A stretch of DNA of 64,000 nucleotides from Pontibacter korlensis (GCF_000973725.1 NZ_CP009621.1:5325001-5389000), one strand, 5' to 3'. Counted from the first letter of the stretch, positions 1-8,506 are shown. Program-made: numbers and translations. Notes: generated by a model not told the origin, from the sequence alone.

Positions 1-258
1 CCTTTCGCGCTCCCTTATATTGAGCGAGAAGTTGAGGCTCTCCAGTGTGCCGTCCGCCTGCCACTTGCGGAAATAGTAGTAAACAAGCTCCCACTTGAGC
101 AAGCCATCTGTCGGCAGGTTACGCCACTGGCAGCCGACCCGAAGCACGTAAAAGATAGCGTCAACTATAACCCGAAGGCTATGGACACGTTTCCTCTCTG
201 TAGGCAGCGATTGCGACACCACCTCCCATTGCCAGTCAGTCTCTTGTATTGAGATTCC
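1..258 (-). mobile_element. IS5-type transposase, N-terminal part, cut by window edge
   Basis: The minus strand reads an open frame containing the blocks DWQWEVVSQSLPTERKRVHS, VDAIFYVLRVGCQWRNLPTD and WELVYYYFRKWQADGTLESL. These are typical of the N-terminal DUF4096-type domain of IS5-family transposases. The frame leaves the window at position 1, so the DDE catalytic region is not visible. An in-frame stop lies at 265-267 and no ATG occurs before the conserved block. The only nearby ATG (258-260) is in another frame and would join only after a one-base shift, giving MESQYKRLT-DWQWEVV. The copy may therefore be defective at its start, or it may use an unusual start codon. Family assignment rests on motif recognition; the IS ends are not resolved. 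Confidence 0.75.
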
Positions 259-507
259 ATAAGCTTAAAGTTTGGTCACTTCTTGCTTACGGGCTGGCTC
301 GCTCTTCTTTTAAATTTAAACATGATCTAAGGCTAATAATCAACAGCCATTCAACTCTACAACTCTTGCGGTAATCAGACTGGAGTAGTAGGTTTACTTT
401 ACTGCCTTCAGTAGTCTTAAACTTTGGCCGAAGCAAAGAGCCCATCGACCTTCTGTTGGAAAAGGGTTTGTGTATAAAGTTAATGAAGGGAAGTACTGCA
501 GATGCTC

Positions 508-1687
508 TTAGAAAATAATGGTGAATGTTGTACCCTCGTTCAGTGTACTATTCACTTTTATCTGGCCATTCGCATTATCCACCATTCTTTTTACAATATA
601 CAGTCCCAGGCCACTTCCTTCTACGTGGTCATGAAAGCGCTTGAACATAGTAAACACTTTGTCTTGCCTGTCAAGAGGAATTCCTATTCCGTTATCTGTA
701 ACAGCTAAATGTATCTTCCCATCTATCTTCTCCATCTTCACAAGCGCCACTGCAGCCCTTTCAGGTGAGCGGTATTTTATAGCATTGCTCAGAAGGTTGT
801 AGATGATGCTTTTGAAACTCTTCTTAGGAAACCTCACCGAAAGCTTATCATCACAAATCACCTCTATTTTCGCGTTAGACGCTACGATCAGGTTACTCAG
901 GTCTTGCTTCACATTCTCTACCACCTCAAAGATATCTACCTCCACGTGTGCACCATCAATACTCTCCTTATCAGCTTCAACAATGGCAGTAAGGTCTTTA
1001 ATTGTTATGGCAAAGCGCTTGAGAGAAGACTTCATGTACTCCATGATCCGAGTAATCTCTTCTCTATCTAACTGTTCCTTAGCGACAGCATCGGAAAGAA
1101 TACCCAGTAAGCTTTCGATATTGGCTACAGGAGATTTAAGATCGTGAGATGCTGTATAGACAAAGTTATCAAGGTCGAAATTGGCGTTAGCCAGGGCTCT
1201 GTTTTGTTACGCAGCTCTATGTTAGCATTGTGGCTGCGTTCCAGTAGGTCCAGGCTTTGCAGGCGAAACGACAACAGCTCGGCAAACATGGTAAAGGTGC
1301 CAATCACTTTTGTGTTGTCCAGCTGAGCAGGTTTAGAATCTATGGCACAAAGTGTTCCAAAGAATGTTCCGTCTTTTAGGATGATAGGAAAGGAAATATA
1401 ACTCTGCAGCCCATAAATTTGAGGCGTGTGATGGTTTTGTACTGCGGGTGTTTATCAACGTGCTCAATAATGATGGGCTGGCGGTGGTCTCTTATCTCAT
1501 TGCAAAGGGTTGTTTCAACTTTCAGCTCCCCACCTTTCTGCAGACCAAACTCTACTTCATCCCGAACACTACAGGCTATCCACCTATCCTCTGTTACCCG
1601 AGCGATTGCAGCAAATCCCATTCCTGTTAGTTGGCAGATAACCTCAAGCATTGTGGGGACAACAGGAATTTGCTTTATCGCTTCCAT
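508..1687 (-). pseudogene. GAF-domain sensor histidine kinase, two frameshifts
   Basis: Three consecutive minus-strand frames together spell one cytoplasmic sensor kinase. An N-terminal GAF domain (from MEAIKQIPVV, 1687) continues after a shift near 1435 as HHTPQIYGLQSYISFPIIL. A second shift near 1203 leads into RALANANFDLDNFVYTASHD, the HisKA segment with the phospho-accepting His in ASHDLKSP. The last frame holds the ATPase domain with DNGIGIP and GSGLGLYIVKRMV. In both places one extra A in a run of four A on the coding strand would restore the frame. The gene is either a recent pseudogene or carries two homopolymer sequencing errors. Upstream, an in-frame TAG separates ATG 1687 from an earlier ATG (reading MIDI-stop-DELLKDM), so the true start is uncertain. 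No response regulator is adjacent. Confidence 0.85.
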
Positions 1688-1868
1688 GTCTTTTAAAAGC
1701 TCGTCCTAGATATCTATCATAAGGGGGATTAGTAACTTACTGCTAATGCTTATAATCAAATACAGCTTAATTGAATGAAAGCTCCCAAAGATATAGCCAT
1801 TTAAAGCCTCATTCAGAGCAAATTATACTTGAAGTTACTTCTCCTACTAATGCCATAAGTCCGCTATA

Positions 1869-1899
1869 CACTCCCCTCCTTGTTTGAAGGAGGAGAGTG
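1869..1899. terminator. hairpin downstream of lipoprotein gene
   Basis: The sequence CACTCCCCTCCTT pairs almost completely with GAAGGAGGAGAGTG across a short loop. It lies just past the stop of the minus-strand lipoprotein gene. There is no clear T-tract, so the terminator role is moderately supported. Confidence 0.5.
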
Positions 1900-1915
1900 A
1901 AGACAATTACATACA

Positions 1916-2560
1916 TTAATCTGCCGTGGCAGCAGTTAACCTGGCTTTTACTTTTACCCGCGACACCATTTTACGGTTAAATTCATAATACTCCGGCCCC
2001 ATAGGTTGTATATTATCCAGTTCCTCCACGCCTACTATTTCATAGCTGCCTGCGCCGCCGCTCAAAAAGTTAAGCTTTACCCGGGCATTCTCCATAGCTT
2101 TTTGCATTAGCTCCTGCTTCCGCTCTGGCTCTACAAAGGTGCCTGACACGTTCACGTTAAAAGGAAACTTATGGTCCAGGGCACTCTGTATGATACGACC
2201 GTAGGTAGCACTGTCTGGTACCACAATGTTGTAGGACACACTGGTCTGGAACATGCTGGGCTTTATCTTCTCCTGCCCCATCTGCTCGGGCATGTAGTTT
2301 AGGTAAGTATTATCGCTGGTGAGCACCATACTTGGCACAACCTGTTGCAAGGAGTCGGCCCAGCGGGTAAAGCGGGCGCGCATGTTCATTGGTCCGTTGT
2401 ACGATAAGTTGAGGCGGTACCCTGCATCCGGCATAGACTGCTCATACTCTCCGATTACCTGCAGGTAGTTTTCTTCTTCGGTAGAAGATCGGGTTTCGCA
2501 GGCACTAAGGGTACCCAGGCCAAGCAAGGCAACCAGCACCCACACGTTTAATTTTCTCAT
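1916..2560 (-). CDS. lipoprotein, possible SIMPL-like (DUF541) domain
   Basis: I start the gene at the internal ATG at 2560 because it gives a clean lipoprotein signal, MRKLNVWVLVALLGLGTLSAC, with the lipidation Cys at residue 21. An ATG at 2623 would add 21 residues before it. The mature protein, about 190 residues, has no transmembrane segment. Its C-terminal part (ERKQELMQKAMENARVKL followed by SYEIVGVEELDN) resembles the pattern of SIMPL-domain proteins, where a helix of the type KAxxxA precedes a conserved strand. This likeness is weak and the function is unknown. The gene stands alone and is divergent from the DMT-family gene at 2712. An undefined periplasmic or outer-membrane lipoprotein is the safe description. 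Confidence 0.75.
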   Translation of the reverse strand: MRKLNVWVLVALLGLGTLSACETRSSTEEENYLQVIGEYEQSMPDAGYRLNLSYNGPMNMRARFTRWADSLQQVVPSMVLTSDNTYLNYMPEQMGQEKIKPSMFQTSVSYNIVVPDSATYGRIIQSALDHKFPFNVNVSGTFVEPERKQELMQKAMENARVKLNFLSGGAGSYEIVGVEELDNIQPMGPEYYEFNRKMVSRVKVKARLTAATAD

Positions 2561-2711
2561 AGTTGTAGATAGTAGATTGGTATATAGTTTCTCGATAACG
2601 AAAATTATGCCGCAGCTATACATACAGCCCTTGTTCCATCAAATAAATTTTATGCTACTGATTATCAGCTGACACAACTAAATTCCGCAGATTTGCAGCA
2701 AAAAATTGCGT

Positions 2712-3041
2712 ATGAAAACAGTACTGCTGCTGCTCATTTCCAACATCTTCATGACCTTCGCCTGGTATGGCCATCTGCGCTTTAAAGACGCTGCTCTCTG
2801 GAAGGTAGTGTTAGTAAGCTGGCTTATCGCCTTTTTTGAGTACTGCTTTCAGGTACCTGCCAACCGTATTGGCTACGGGCAGTTCACGGCCTTTCAGCTT
2901 AAAACTATTCAGGAGGTAATAACACTGGTCGTTTTTATTGGCTTCTCAACTTTATACCTGCGCGAGGAGCTTAAGTGGAACTATGTGGTGGGGTTTGTGC
3001 TGATCCTGGCGGCAGTTTTCTTCGTATTCAAAAAATGGTAA
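2712..3041 (+). CDS. DMT-family small membrane protein (DUF486)
   Basis: This 109-residue protein consists almost entirely of four hydrophobic helices. The segment MTFAWYGHLRFK followed by FEYCFQVPANRIGY and FTAFQLKTIQEVITL is the signature of the DUF486 branch of the drug/metabolite transporter superfamily. It is an inner-membrane protein; substrates of this branch are not established. The start at ATG 2712 is preferred over an in-frame TTG two codons earlier. A short stem, CAGGG-ATAA-CCCTG, followed by CTCTTTTG lies about 20 bases after the stop and may end the transcript. Confidence 0.85.
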   Translation: MKTVLLLLISNIFMTFAWYGHLRFKDAALWKVVLVSWLIAFFEYCFQVPANRIGYGQFTAFQLKTIQEVITLVVFIGFSTLYLREELKWNYVVGFVLILAAVFFVFKKW

Positions 3042-3138
3042 GGTCCTGGCACATTACCGTAACAGGGATAACCCTGCTCTTTTGTGTTCGTTTTTTATAA
3101 TGTAAGTGTATGTTCCATTTAAATAACGAAAACAAACT

Positions 3139-3564
3139 ATGGCAATGATTTTTGAGAATTATTTGAAAGACGGCAAAACGTGGCTGCACGAGTTATGTAC
3201 GTACCTCGGGATAGACGACGAGCAGAAGGCCTCTCGTATTTTCAGGGCTGTGCTGCACGCCATCCGCGACCGCATCCAGCCGGGAGAAGCCATCCATCTA
3301 GGAGCACAGCTGCCTATTATTTGGAAGGGTATTTACTTTGATGGATTCTCGCTGCACGAGCCAGTGCGCATCCGCCACGAAGATGAATGGCTGGAATTTA
3401 TCCGCAGCAAAGATTCCGGCGCTGACCAGGCAGACTTCCCTACACTGGATCATGCCTACTATGCTTTCCAGGATGTGATGAGCTTCCTACGCGACCACAT
3501 CTCCGAAGGACAGTATCAGCAGATAGCGCAGGCCTTACATTCAGAGATAACAGTTCCGGCCTAA
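3139..3564 (+). CDS. DUF2267 domain protein
   Basis: A 141-residue soluble protein matching the DUF2267 pattern: a first helical half with ELCTYLGIDDEQKASRIFRAVLHAIRDRI and a second half with DHAYYAFQDVMSFLRDHISEGQYQQIAQAL. Such proteins have two similar helical repeats and are common in bacteria from saline or stressed habitats; their biochemical role is unknown. There is no signal peptide. The gene is monocistronic and ends in a strong hairpin at 3590. Confidence 0.85.
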   Translation: MAMIFENYLKDGKTWLHELCTYLGIDDEQKASRIFRAVLHAIRDRIQPGEAIHLGAQLPIIWKGIYFDGFSLHEPVRIRHEDEWLEFIRSKDSGADQADFPTLDHAYYAFQDVMSFLRDHISEGQYQQIAQALHSEITVPA

Positions 3565-3589
3565 GTGCTGGTACACGATAAAGTATCAG

Positions 3590-3615
3590 AGGCCCGGCTA
3601 CTGCCGGGCCTTTTC
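3590..3615 (+). terminator. Rho-independent terminator after DUF2267 gene
   Basis: A GC-rich perfect stem AGGCCCGGC / GCCGGGCCT with loop TACT is followed by TTTTC, 26 bases after the stop of the DUF2267 gene. Confidence 0.9.
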
Positions 3616-3668
3616 TGTATACAGCGTTTATACTTGCACTTGCCCGCCCGTAGCCATACCTTTGCGGC

Positions 3669-4061
3669 ATGTGGCGCAGCTACTTTATCGGCCTCAGCTT
3701 TCTGGTTATCTACCTGATGACAACCTTCCGCTATCTGGCGCCAGTGGTGCATTACCAACTGGACTACGCCTACATTTCGGAGGTACTCTGTATAAACCGT
3801 GACAAACCACAGCTGCAGTGCCTCGGTAAATGCCAGCTACGCAAGAAGGTGATGCGGCTTAGCCAACACCAACAGCAGAAGGAGACGCTGCTGCAACACC
3901 TGATCTGTTCTTTTAACCCTGTGGAAAGTGTGCCAGACCTGCTTGCTCTATTACCACCCCTTCCCGAAAGCCTAAGCACAAGTTCACTGTCCGTACTTCA
4001 CACGCCCGGTACATGCAGTGCTGCTCTGCCTGCTCCTTTTCACCCGCCCCGGCATACATAA
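3669..4061 (+). CDS. small membrane protein with CINRDKPxLQCxGKCxL motif
   Basis: A 130-residue protein with one N-terminal hydrophobic segment (residues 5-25) followed by the motif CINRDKPQLQCLGKCQL, in which three cysteines sit in a short stretch. I recognise this arrangement (one helix, then CxNxxKPxxxCxGxCxL, then a low-complexity tail) from small uncharacterised Bacteroidota proteins often found near copper or cytochrome maturation genes. Here the next three genes are a lipoprotein, an SCO protein and a cytochrome c, which fits. Metal binding by the cysteines is inference. The C-terminal third is rich in Ser, Pro and Thr and has no recognised fold. Confidence 0.7.
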   Translation: MWRSYFIGLSFLVIYLMTTFRYLAPVVHYQLDYAYISEVLCINRDKPQLQCLGKCQLRKKVMRLSQHQQQKETLLQHLICSFNPVESVPDLLALLPPLPESLSTSSLSVLHTPGTCSAALPAPFHPPRHT

Positions 4062-4195
4062 AGGCAACTCCTATTGCAGTTGATTGCAAATTGGCTTGCA
4101 TCCGTATCTGCACCAGAGTATAAACCTTTTTGCCAGCAAAATCATTTTAAACCAGGGGGAGCATTATACTGATTTATGCCCCTTTACAAATCATC

Positions 4196-4630
4196 ATGAA
4201 GAAATACAGCATACTCTTTGCCCTGCCTTTGGCCATACTTATGGCATGCCAGGGCGGAGCTTCCGGCGAAGAAGAAAAAGCCGCCCTTGAAACAAAAGTA
4301 CTGGCCATACACGATGAGGCTATGGCTAAGATGGATAACATCTATAAATTGCGCCGCAAACTACGCACCTTCCGCGATACACTGGAGGCACAACAAGCCG
4401 ACAGCACCGCTATACTGCCACTGCAGCAGGAGATTGACGGGTTAAACAAAGCCGACGAAGCCATGATGCAGTGGATGCGCCAGTATAGTGCTCCTGACAC
4501 TCTGCAACACGAGCAGGCCATGAGCTACCTGAACAAGGAGCTAGTAAAAATAGAACGAGTACAAACCATCATGGACAGCACCATTGAGGCTGCCCAGGCA
4601 ACTGTAACAAAGTATGAGCAACAGAAATAA
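4196..4630 (+). CDS. helical lipoprotein upstream of SCO
   Basis: The N-terminus MKKYSILFALPLAILMAC is a lipoprotein signal with the lipidated Cys at residue 18. The remaining 126 residues are predicted to be nearly all helical and rich in Glu, Lys and Gln, with heptad-like spacing (KMDNIYKLRRKLRTFRDTLE and VKIERVQTIMDSTIEAAQ). No enzymatic motif is visible. The gene is followed after 4 bases by the SCO gene, so the two are very likely co-transcribed and possibly translationally coupled. Homologues are usually annotated as hypothetical or as viral A-type inclusion protein; the function is unknown. Confidence 0.8.
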   Translation: MKKYSILFALPLAILMACQGGASGEEEKAALETKVLAIHDEAMAKMDNIYKLRRKLRTFRDTLEAQQADSTAILPLQQEIDGLNKADEAMMQWMRQYSAPDTLQHEQAMSYLNKELVKIERVQTIMDSTIEAAQATVTKYEQQK

Positions 4631-4634
4631 GATC

Positions 4635-5306
4635 ATGACCCTTAGAAACAGTCTGGCTACCGCTGCCCTCGCCCTGGCAGCTACCGCTTTTTATGGCTGC
4701 GACCAAGGCAGTGCGGCCACAGAAAACACCCTGCCCATTTATGGGGAGCGAGAGCCTGTGGAGCGCACCGTAAATGGCGAAACTGTAGTCGACACCATTT
4801 ACCACCAGATTCCGGATTTCGCTTTTGTAAACCAGGATAGCCAGCGCGTAAGCCAGGAGACAGTGGCCGGCAAAGTATACGTAACCGATTTCTTCTTTAC
4901 CTCTTGCCCTACCATCTGCCCTAAAATGAAGAGCCAGATGCTGCGCGTATATGAGGCTTACAAAGATAACCCGAACGTGGTGCTCCTCTCCCACTCTATT
5001 GACCCGGCGCATGATACCGTAGCTGTTCTAAAAGACTATGCCGACAGGCTGGGAATAAAGACAGCTAAGTGGCACCTGCTTACCGGCGATAAAGAGAGCA
5101 TTTACAATATTGCCGGCAACTACCTGGCCGCTGCCAAGGAAGATGAGAGCGCAGAGGGAGGCTTCTCGCACTCCGGCGATTTTTTCCTGATAGACCAGCA
5201 GCGCCGCATTCGTGGTCACTATAACGGTACCGACCCTGCGTCTGTAGACAAGCTGATACAGGACATCCCGTTGCTGCTGAACGATAAGAAGGATGAGAAA
5301 AAATAA
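4635..5306 (+). CDS. SCO1/SenC-family copper chaperone lipoprotein
   Basis: A thioredoxin-fold SCO protein, 223 residues. Numbered from ATG 4635, the lipobox gives Cys22, the copper-binding CxxxC is C91-C95 within FFFTSCPTICPKM, and the conserved His is H179 in FSHSGDFFLID. All three copper ligands expected of SCO1/SenC are present. The family delivers copper or reducing equivalents to the CuA site of cytochrome oxidase or to other periplasmic copper proteins. An ATG at 4614 would overlap the upstream gene by 17 bases and spoil the compact signal, so 4635 is preferred. The 3' end overlaps the cytochrome c gene by 14 bases, indicating an operon. Confidence 0.92.
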   Translation: MTLRNSLATAALALAATAFYGCDQGSAATENTLPIYGEREPVERTVNGETVVDTIYHQIPDFAFVNQDSQRVSQETVAGKVYVTDFFFTSCPTICPKMKSQMLRVYEAYKDNPNVVLLSHSIDPAHDTVAVLKDYADRLGIKTAKWHLLTGDKESIYNIAGNYLAAAKEDESAEGGFSHSGDFFLIDQQRRIRGHYNGTDPASVDKLIQDIPLLLNDKKDEKK

Positions 5307-5703
5307 CCTTGTAGTGATAGCATTGGGGGCATTTGCCCTGACCACCCTTACCCAGTGCTTCACTAATAAGAAGGACGAGGGCAAGCGCCTCTACGAACAG
5401 CACTGCCAGAGCTGCCACATGGAAGACGGTAGCGGCCTGAAGGGCCTTATTCCGCCACTGGCTCAGGCAGACTACCTGCAGACGCACCGCGATGAGCTAC
5501 CCTGCATCATTCGCCACGGTATGGAGGGGTCTATCGTGGTAAATGGCGTGGAGTATAACAAGGAAATGCCTGGCGTAGAAAGTATGCGGGATGACCAGAT
5601 GACAAACCTGCTCAACTACATCCAAACCAACTTAGGCAACAACAACCAGCGTTATACTATGCCAGAGGTAGAAGAACTGCTCCAGGCTTGCCCCAAAAGG
5701 TAA
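5293..5703 (+). CDS. c-type cytochrome lipoprotein
   Basis: This 136-residue protein has a lipoprotein signal ending in LTTLTQC (Cys22) and one haem-binding motif, C38-Q-S-C41-H42, in the context YEQHCQSCHMEDGSGLKG. The probable distal Met lies in YNKEMPGV. It is a small monohaem cytochrome c anchored to a membrane facing the periplasm, probably an electron carrier. The pattern GSIVVNGVEYNKEMPG closely resembles the C-terminal cytochrome domain of the PQQ-dependent dehydrogenase at 33230. It is the last gene of the lipoprotein/SCO/cytochrome unit, before a strong terminator. Confidence 0.9.
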   Translation: MRKNNLVVIALGAFALTTLTQCFTNKKDEGKRLYEQHCQSCHMEDGSGLKGLIPPLAQADYLQTHRDELPCIIRHGMEGSIVVNGVEYNKEMPGVESMRDDQMTNLLNYIQTNLGNNNQRYTMPEVEELLQACPKR

Positions 5704-5720
5704 GCGCAGTAACACAAATC

Positions 5721-5763
5721 AAAAAAGCCAAGCCGACTGCAATGCAGGTAGCTTGGCTTTTTT
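5721..5763. terminator. bidirectional terminator between cytochrome c and nudC
   Basis: AAAAAAGCCAAGC and GCTTGGCTTTTTT form a perfect 13-bp stem around a 17-base loop, with A- and T-runs on both sides. It can stop the plus-strand SCO/cytochrome operon and the convergent minus-strand nudC. Confidence 0.92.
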
Positions 5764-5845
5764 GTTTGGAAGGCAGTATAAGTAGGTTCTCTGCTCCTGT
5801 AAGCGCAACTACAGGTGCTTACCTGCCACCATCAGTGTGCTACAC

Positions 5846-6772
5846 TCAAATCAGGTCCTCCAGCTTATACTCTCCTGTTTCATTAAACCAGTCTTTTACA
5901 AGCCGATAGGCAATGGAAAACTGGGGAGGCAGGCTTAAGGATCCCTCCTTCAACCCTGCTACAATTTCCTTCCGGGTAAACCAGCGGGCAGCCTCCAACT
6001 CCTTGTTATCTACCTGCACGTTGCGGTTGGCGGCCTCTGCACGAAAGCCCACCATAATGGATGCAGGGAAAGGCCAGGGCTGCGAGGAGTGATAAGTGAC
6101 GCGCTGCAGTTTTACGCTCACTTCTTCCATAGCCTCACGCACTACAGCCTGTTCCAGCGTTTCGCCGGGCTCCAGAAATCCGGCTATAACCGCATACATA
6201 CCTTGTGGCCACACTTGCTGGCGTCCCAACAGGCAGGCATCTCCCTCCGAGATAAGCACAATGATAGCGGTATCGGTGCGCGGGTAATGGTGCCTGTTGC
6301 AGCTTGAGTTTGTGCAGTGGCGCGAGTGGCCGGCTTCGTGGCTCTCGGTAAGGCTGCCGCAGTTAGAACAGTAAGTGTGGTGCAGGTTCCAGTGTACCAG
6401 GCCACGGGCATAAGCAAGAAGCGCCCCCTGCTCCTTTGGCAACTGCAGCGCCACCTGCCTCAGGTCTCCCAGCTTGTGGTTTTCTGGCAGCAATGCAGCT
6501 AACTCTTCCTGTTCTTTTTCAAATCCCAATGCAAAGTATGGCACTTCTCCTTCCGAGCCTAAATACACCCTTACTTTAGCTATCTGCGCCAGTTGCGTTG
6601 CCTCTGCACCGGGCAGTATGGCCGCTGCTTGTGCATCAGCGCTCAAAAGACTCAGGTTTCCGCTTACCACCAGTACCTGCGCCCGTTCATCCTCCCAAAG
6701 CTGCTCAATTCTGGCTTCATCAGCCCGGATTTCTGAGTAACGGTTAAGGGGATTATGTGAAAAATAATTCAT
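5846..6772 (-). CDS. nudC: NAD(+)/NADH pyrophosphatase (Nudix)
   Basis: A 308-residue NudC-type enzyme that splits NADH or NAD(+) (or removes NAD caps from RNA) into nicotinamide and adenine mononucleotides. The zinc ribbon is C135-x2-C138 and C153-x4-C158. The Nudix box starts at G198 and reads GFLEPGE204 then R212-E213-x2-E216-E217, complete. The marker SQPWPFPAS (residues 230-238) downstream of the box separates NADH pyrophosphatases from other Nudix enzymes. The first 120 residues form the NudC N-terminal domain. No signal peptide, so cytoplasmic. Single gene, convergent with the cytochrome operon. Confidence 0.95.
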   Translation of the reverse strand: MNYFSHNPLNRYSEIRADEARIEQLWEDERAQVLVVSGNLSLLSADAQAAAILPGAEATQLAQIAKVRVYLGSEGEVPYFALGFEKEQEELAALLPENHKLGDLRQVALQLPKEQGALLAYARGLVHWNLHHTYCSNCGSLTESHEAGHSRHCTNSSCNRHHYPRTDTAIIVLISEGDACLLGRQQVWPQGMYAVIAGFLEPGETLEQAVVREAMEEVSVKLQRVTYHSSQPWPFPASIMVGFRAEAANRNVQVDNKELEAARWFTRKEIVAGLKEGSLSLPPQFSIAYRLVKDWFNETGEYKLEDLI

Positions 6773-7074
6773 CCTGTTTCTAGTTTTAAAACTCTTGTCT
6801 TCCCCAGTAAAGCCAGACGCCTGTCAGGGAAAAACAGCATATAACAGTTACTGCAGCCAATTGTTCTGCTACTGCAGTAGGACAAGCTTACCTGTTCTGC
6901 AAAACAAATGTCTTCTTATACAGAAGATTATCAACAATTCAGCGTTAAATCATTAGATTACATCGGCTGCTTGCAACCCTCCGGGCAGTTGTTGGGTCTT
7001 CATGATACCCACACCCACCCTGGTATGGTTAGGCATTTAGCCGGCAAATACAACCTAGTTTTACTTAAATCACC
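6773..7074. other. intergenic region between nudC and DUF4397 gene
   Basis: About 300 bases between two divergently oriented genes. It must hold both promoters. A short open frame from 6908 resembles no known protein and has no clear ribosome binding site; I regard it as chance. No repeat or RNA is recognised. Confidence 0.5.
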
Positions 7075-7797
7075 ATGCAAAACCTATTTAGAAAATCGTT
7101 CCTAAACAAAGCCGCCCTTATGCTGCTTAGCGTAGCATCTACTATGTCCCTTACAGGATGTATGGACGATGACCTTGAAACGCCGGAGCCAACGCCTACT
7201 GCGTATGTGTCTTTTTACCATGGCTCACCTGATGCCCCTGATATGGACATCCAGCGTAACAGCCAGTCTATTCTTAACCAACCTATCAAGTACTCTAACT
7301 TTTCTGGGTACGCCCCTCTTATTCCGGAGAGCACCAACTTTAAGTTTACGCCTGTAAATGCTGCCACAGCTTACCTCGACACTACCTTAAGCTTAAAGGA
7401 TGGTGAGGCATATTCTCTGTTTGCTGTAAACAGATTGGAGGACATTGAGTTATTAGTGGTTCAGGATAGCATAGTAACACCGGCTACCGGCAAGGTTGCG
7501 CTGCGCATTGTTCATTTATCTCCGGATGCTCCGGCTGTGAACGTTAGCACAACAGGATCGGCGAGCACGGAACTTGCCGCTGGCCTTGGATTTAAGAACA
7601 TAACCCTCTTCAAAGAGCTTGATGCCGGCAGACACACCATCGAAATAAAAGACGCTGACACAGACGCGGTGCTGCTAACAGTTTCACAGACAAACTTTGA
7701 ACTGGGCAGAGCCTATACTCTTATTGTCAGGGGTTTTGCCACTCCTCCTAGCGGCAACACCAACACCCTGGCTGCTCAGGTAATCAGAAATTATTAA
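7075..7797 (+). CDS. DUF4397 domain lipoprotein
   Basis: A 240-residue secreted lipoprotein: the signal MLLSVASTMSLTGC places the lipidated Cys at residue 29. The body shows two related segments, YVSFYHGSPDAPDMDI (about 43-58) and LRIVHLSPDAPAVNVS (about 142-157). This [VR]xxHxSPDAPxVDV pattern is diagnostic of DUF4397, a beta-rich repeat domain of Bacteroidota surface proteins. The function is unknown; a structural or adhesive surface role is only a guess. It stands alone and ends in a strong hairpin at 7854. Confidence 0.88.
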   Translation: MQNLFRKSFLNKAALMLLSVASTMSLTGCMDDDLETPEPTPTAYVSFYHGSPDAPDMDIQRNSQSILNQPIKYSNFSGYAPLIPESTNFKFTPVNAATAYLDTTLSLKDGEAYSLFAVNRLEDIELLVVQDSIVTPATGKVALRIVHLSPDAPAVNVSTTGSASTELAAGLGFKNITLFKELDAGRHTIEIKDADTDAVLLTVSQTNFELGRAYTLIVRGFATPPSGNTNTLAAQVIRNY

Positions 7798-7853
7798 GTA
7801 TACGTTTCCCATCACCCTTTCGCCGGCAAAGTTTAGCCGAGCGGAGAGTTCAA

Positions 7854-7892
7854 ACAAAAAGGGAGGTGCCTGTTCAGGCACCTCCCTTTTTG
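7854..7892. terminator. Rho-independent terminator
   Basis: CAAAAAGGGAGGTGCCTG-type stem: AAAAAGGGAGGTGCCT pairs perfectly with AGGCACCTCCCTTTTT around a short loop. It lies between the DUF4397 gene and the convergent H-NOX gene and can work in both directions. Confidence 0.93.
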
Positions 7893-7963
7893 TTTTTTAT
7901 ACTTTAGCAGTAAGTTCATACTGCCTTATTGGCAGTTTACCGGCTGCATTTCCTCAACTAGAG

Positions 7964-8506
7964 CTAGATCAAAAAGTCAACACGTATCTGCACTCTCTCC
8001 TCGTCTACAGGTGTGAGTCGCGTTACTTTTACAATATCGCTCTCGTTATAGTGTTTGGCTATGCCTTTGATAATGCCTACCGCCATGCCTGCCATTCTGC
8101 GCTTCGAGTGGTAATCCACAATCAGCTGCTTGCTCCCTTTCTTGGTTACAAGCAGCAATGGCGGGTTAGCTCTTCCATCTGTCTGCCTCACAGCCTTGTG
8201 CATCGAGGCCTCTGTATGCAGCAGCATATCGTACGTGCGCCACTCAGGCCGGACATACTTCTTATAAACCAGGAGCAGATCAGGTACCAGAAATTCTCCA
8301 TACTGCTCCAAAAGTTCGTTGGCTGGCGTACCGCTATGTGCAGCAGCAGCACCCACAATGGCAACTATCTCCCGGGTAGGGTACATTTCGCCTATCTGGT
8401 AAGAGGCATTTGCCAAGCCTGCCGACTCCAACAGGTTAGCCCAGGTACTGTAATTGTATTTACTCTCTACAAAACGTTTCAACAAAACGAATATAGAGCC
8501 ATGCAT
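7964..8506 (-). CDS. H-NOX haem-NO/O2-binding sensor protein
   Basis: A 180-residue stand-alone haem sensor. Counting from the MHGSIF start, the proximal haem ligand is H103 (in SMHKAVRQ) and the haem-propionate motif Y-x-S-x-R is Y132-S134-R136 (YHSKR), matching the canonical H102/Y131-S133-R135 almost exactly. The family binds NO, and in some members O2, and normally controls a histidine kinase, cyclic-di-GMP enzyme or chemoreceptor. No such partner is next to it here; the nearest kinase is the broken gene at 508. The start at 8506 is chosen over 8536 because MHG is the family start and a good AAGAAGA ribosome site precedes it. Cytoplasmic. Confidence 0.9.
   Translation of the reverse strand: MHGSIFVLLKRFVESKYNYSTWANLLESAGLANASYQIGEMYPTREIVAIVGAAAAHSGTPANELLEQYGEFLVPDLLLVYKKYVRPEWRTYDMLLHTEASMHKAVRQTDGRANPPLLLVTKKGSKQLIVDYHSKRRMAGMAVGIIKGIAKHYNESDIVKVTRLTPVDEERVQIRVDFLI

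Noticed and set aside
3060..3080. Resemblance to a homing endonuclease site (CAGGGATAACCCTG)
   Set aside because: It does not match the I-SceI site; it is simply a 5-bp inverted repeat, perhaps a weak terminator.
6908..7105. 65-codon open frame before the DUF4397 gene
   Set aside because: It runs into the start of a real lipoprotein gene in another frame and resembles nothing known.
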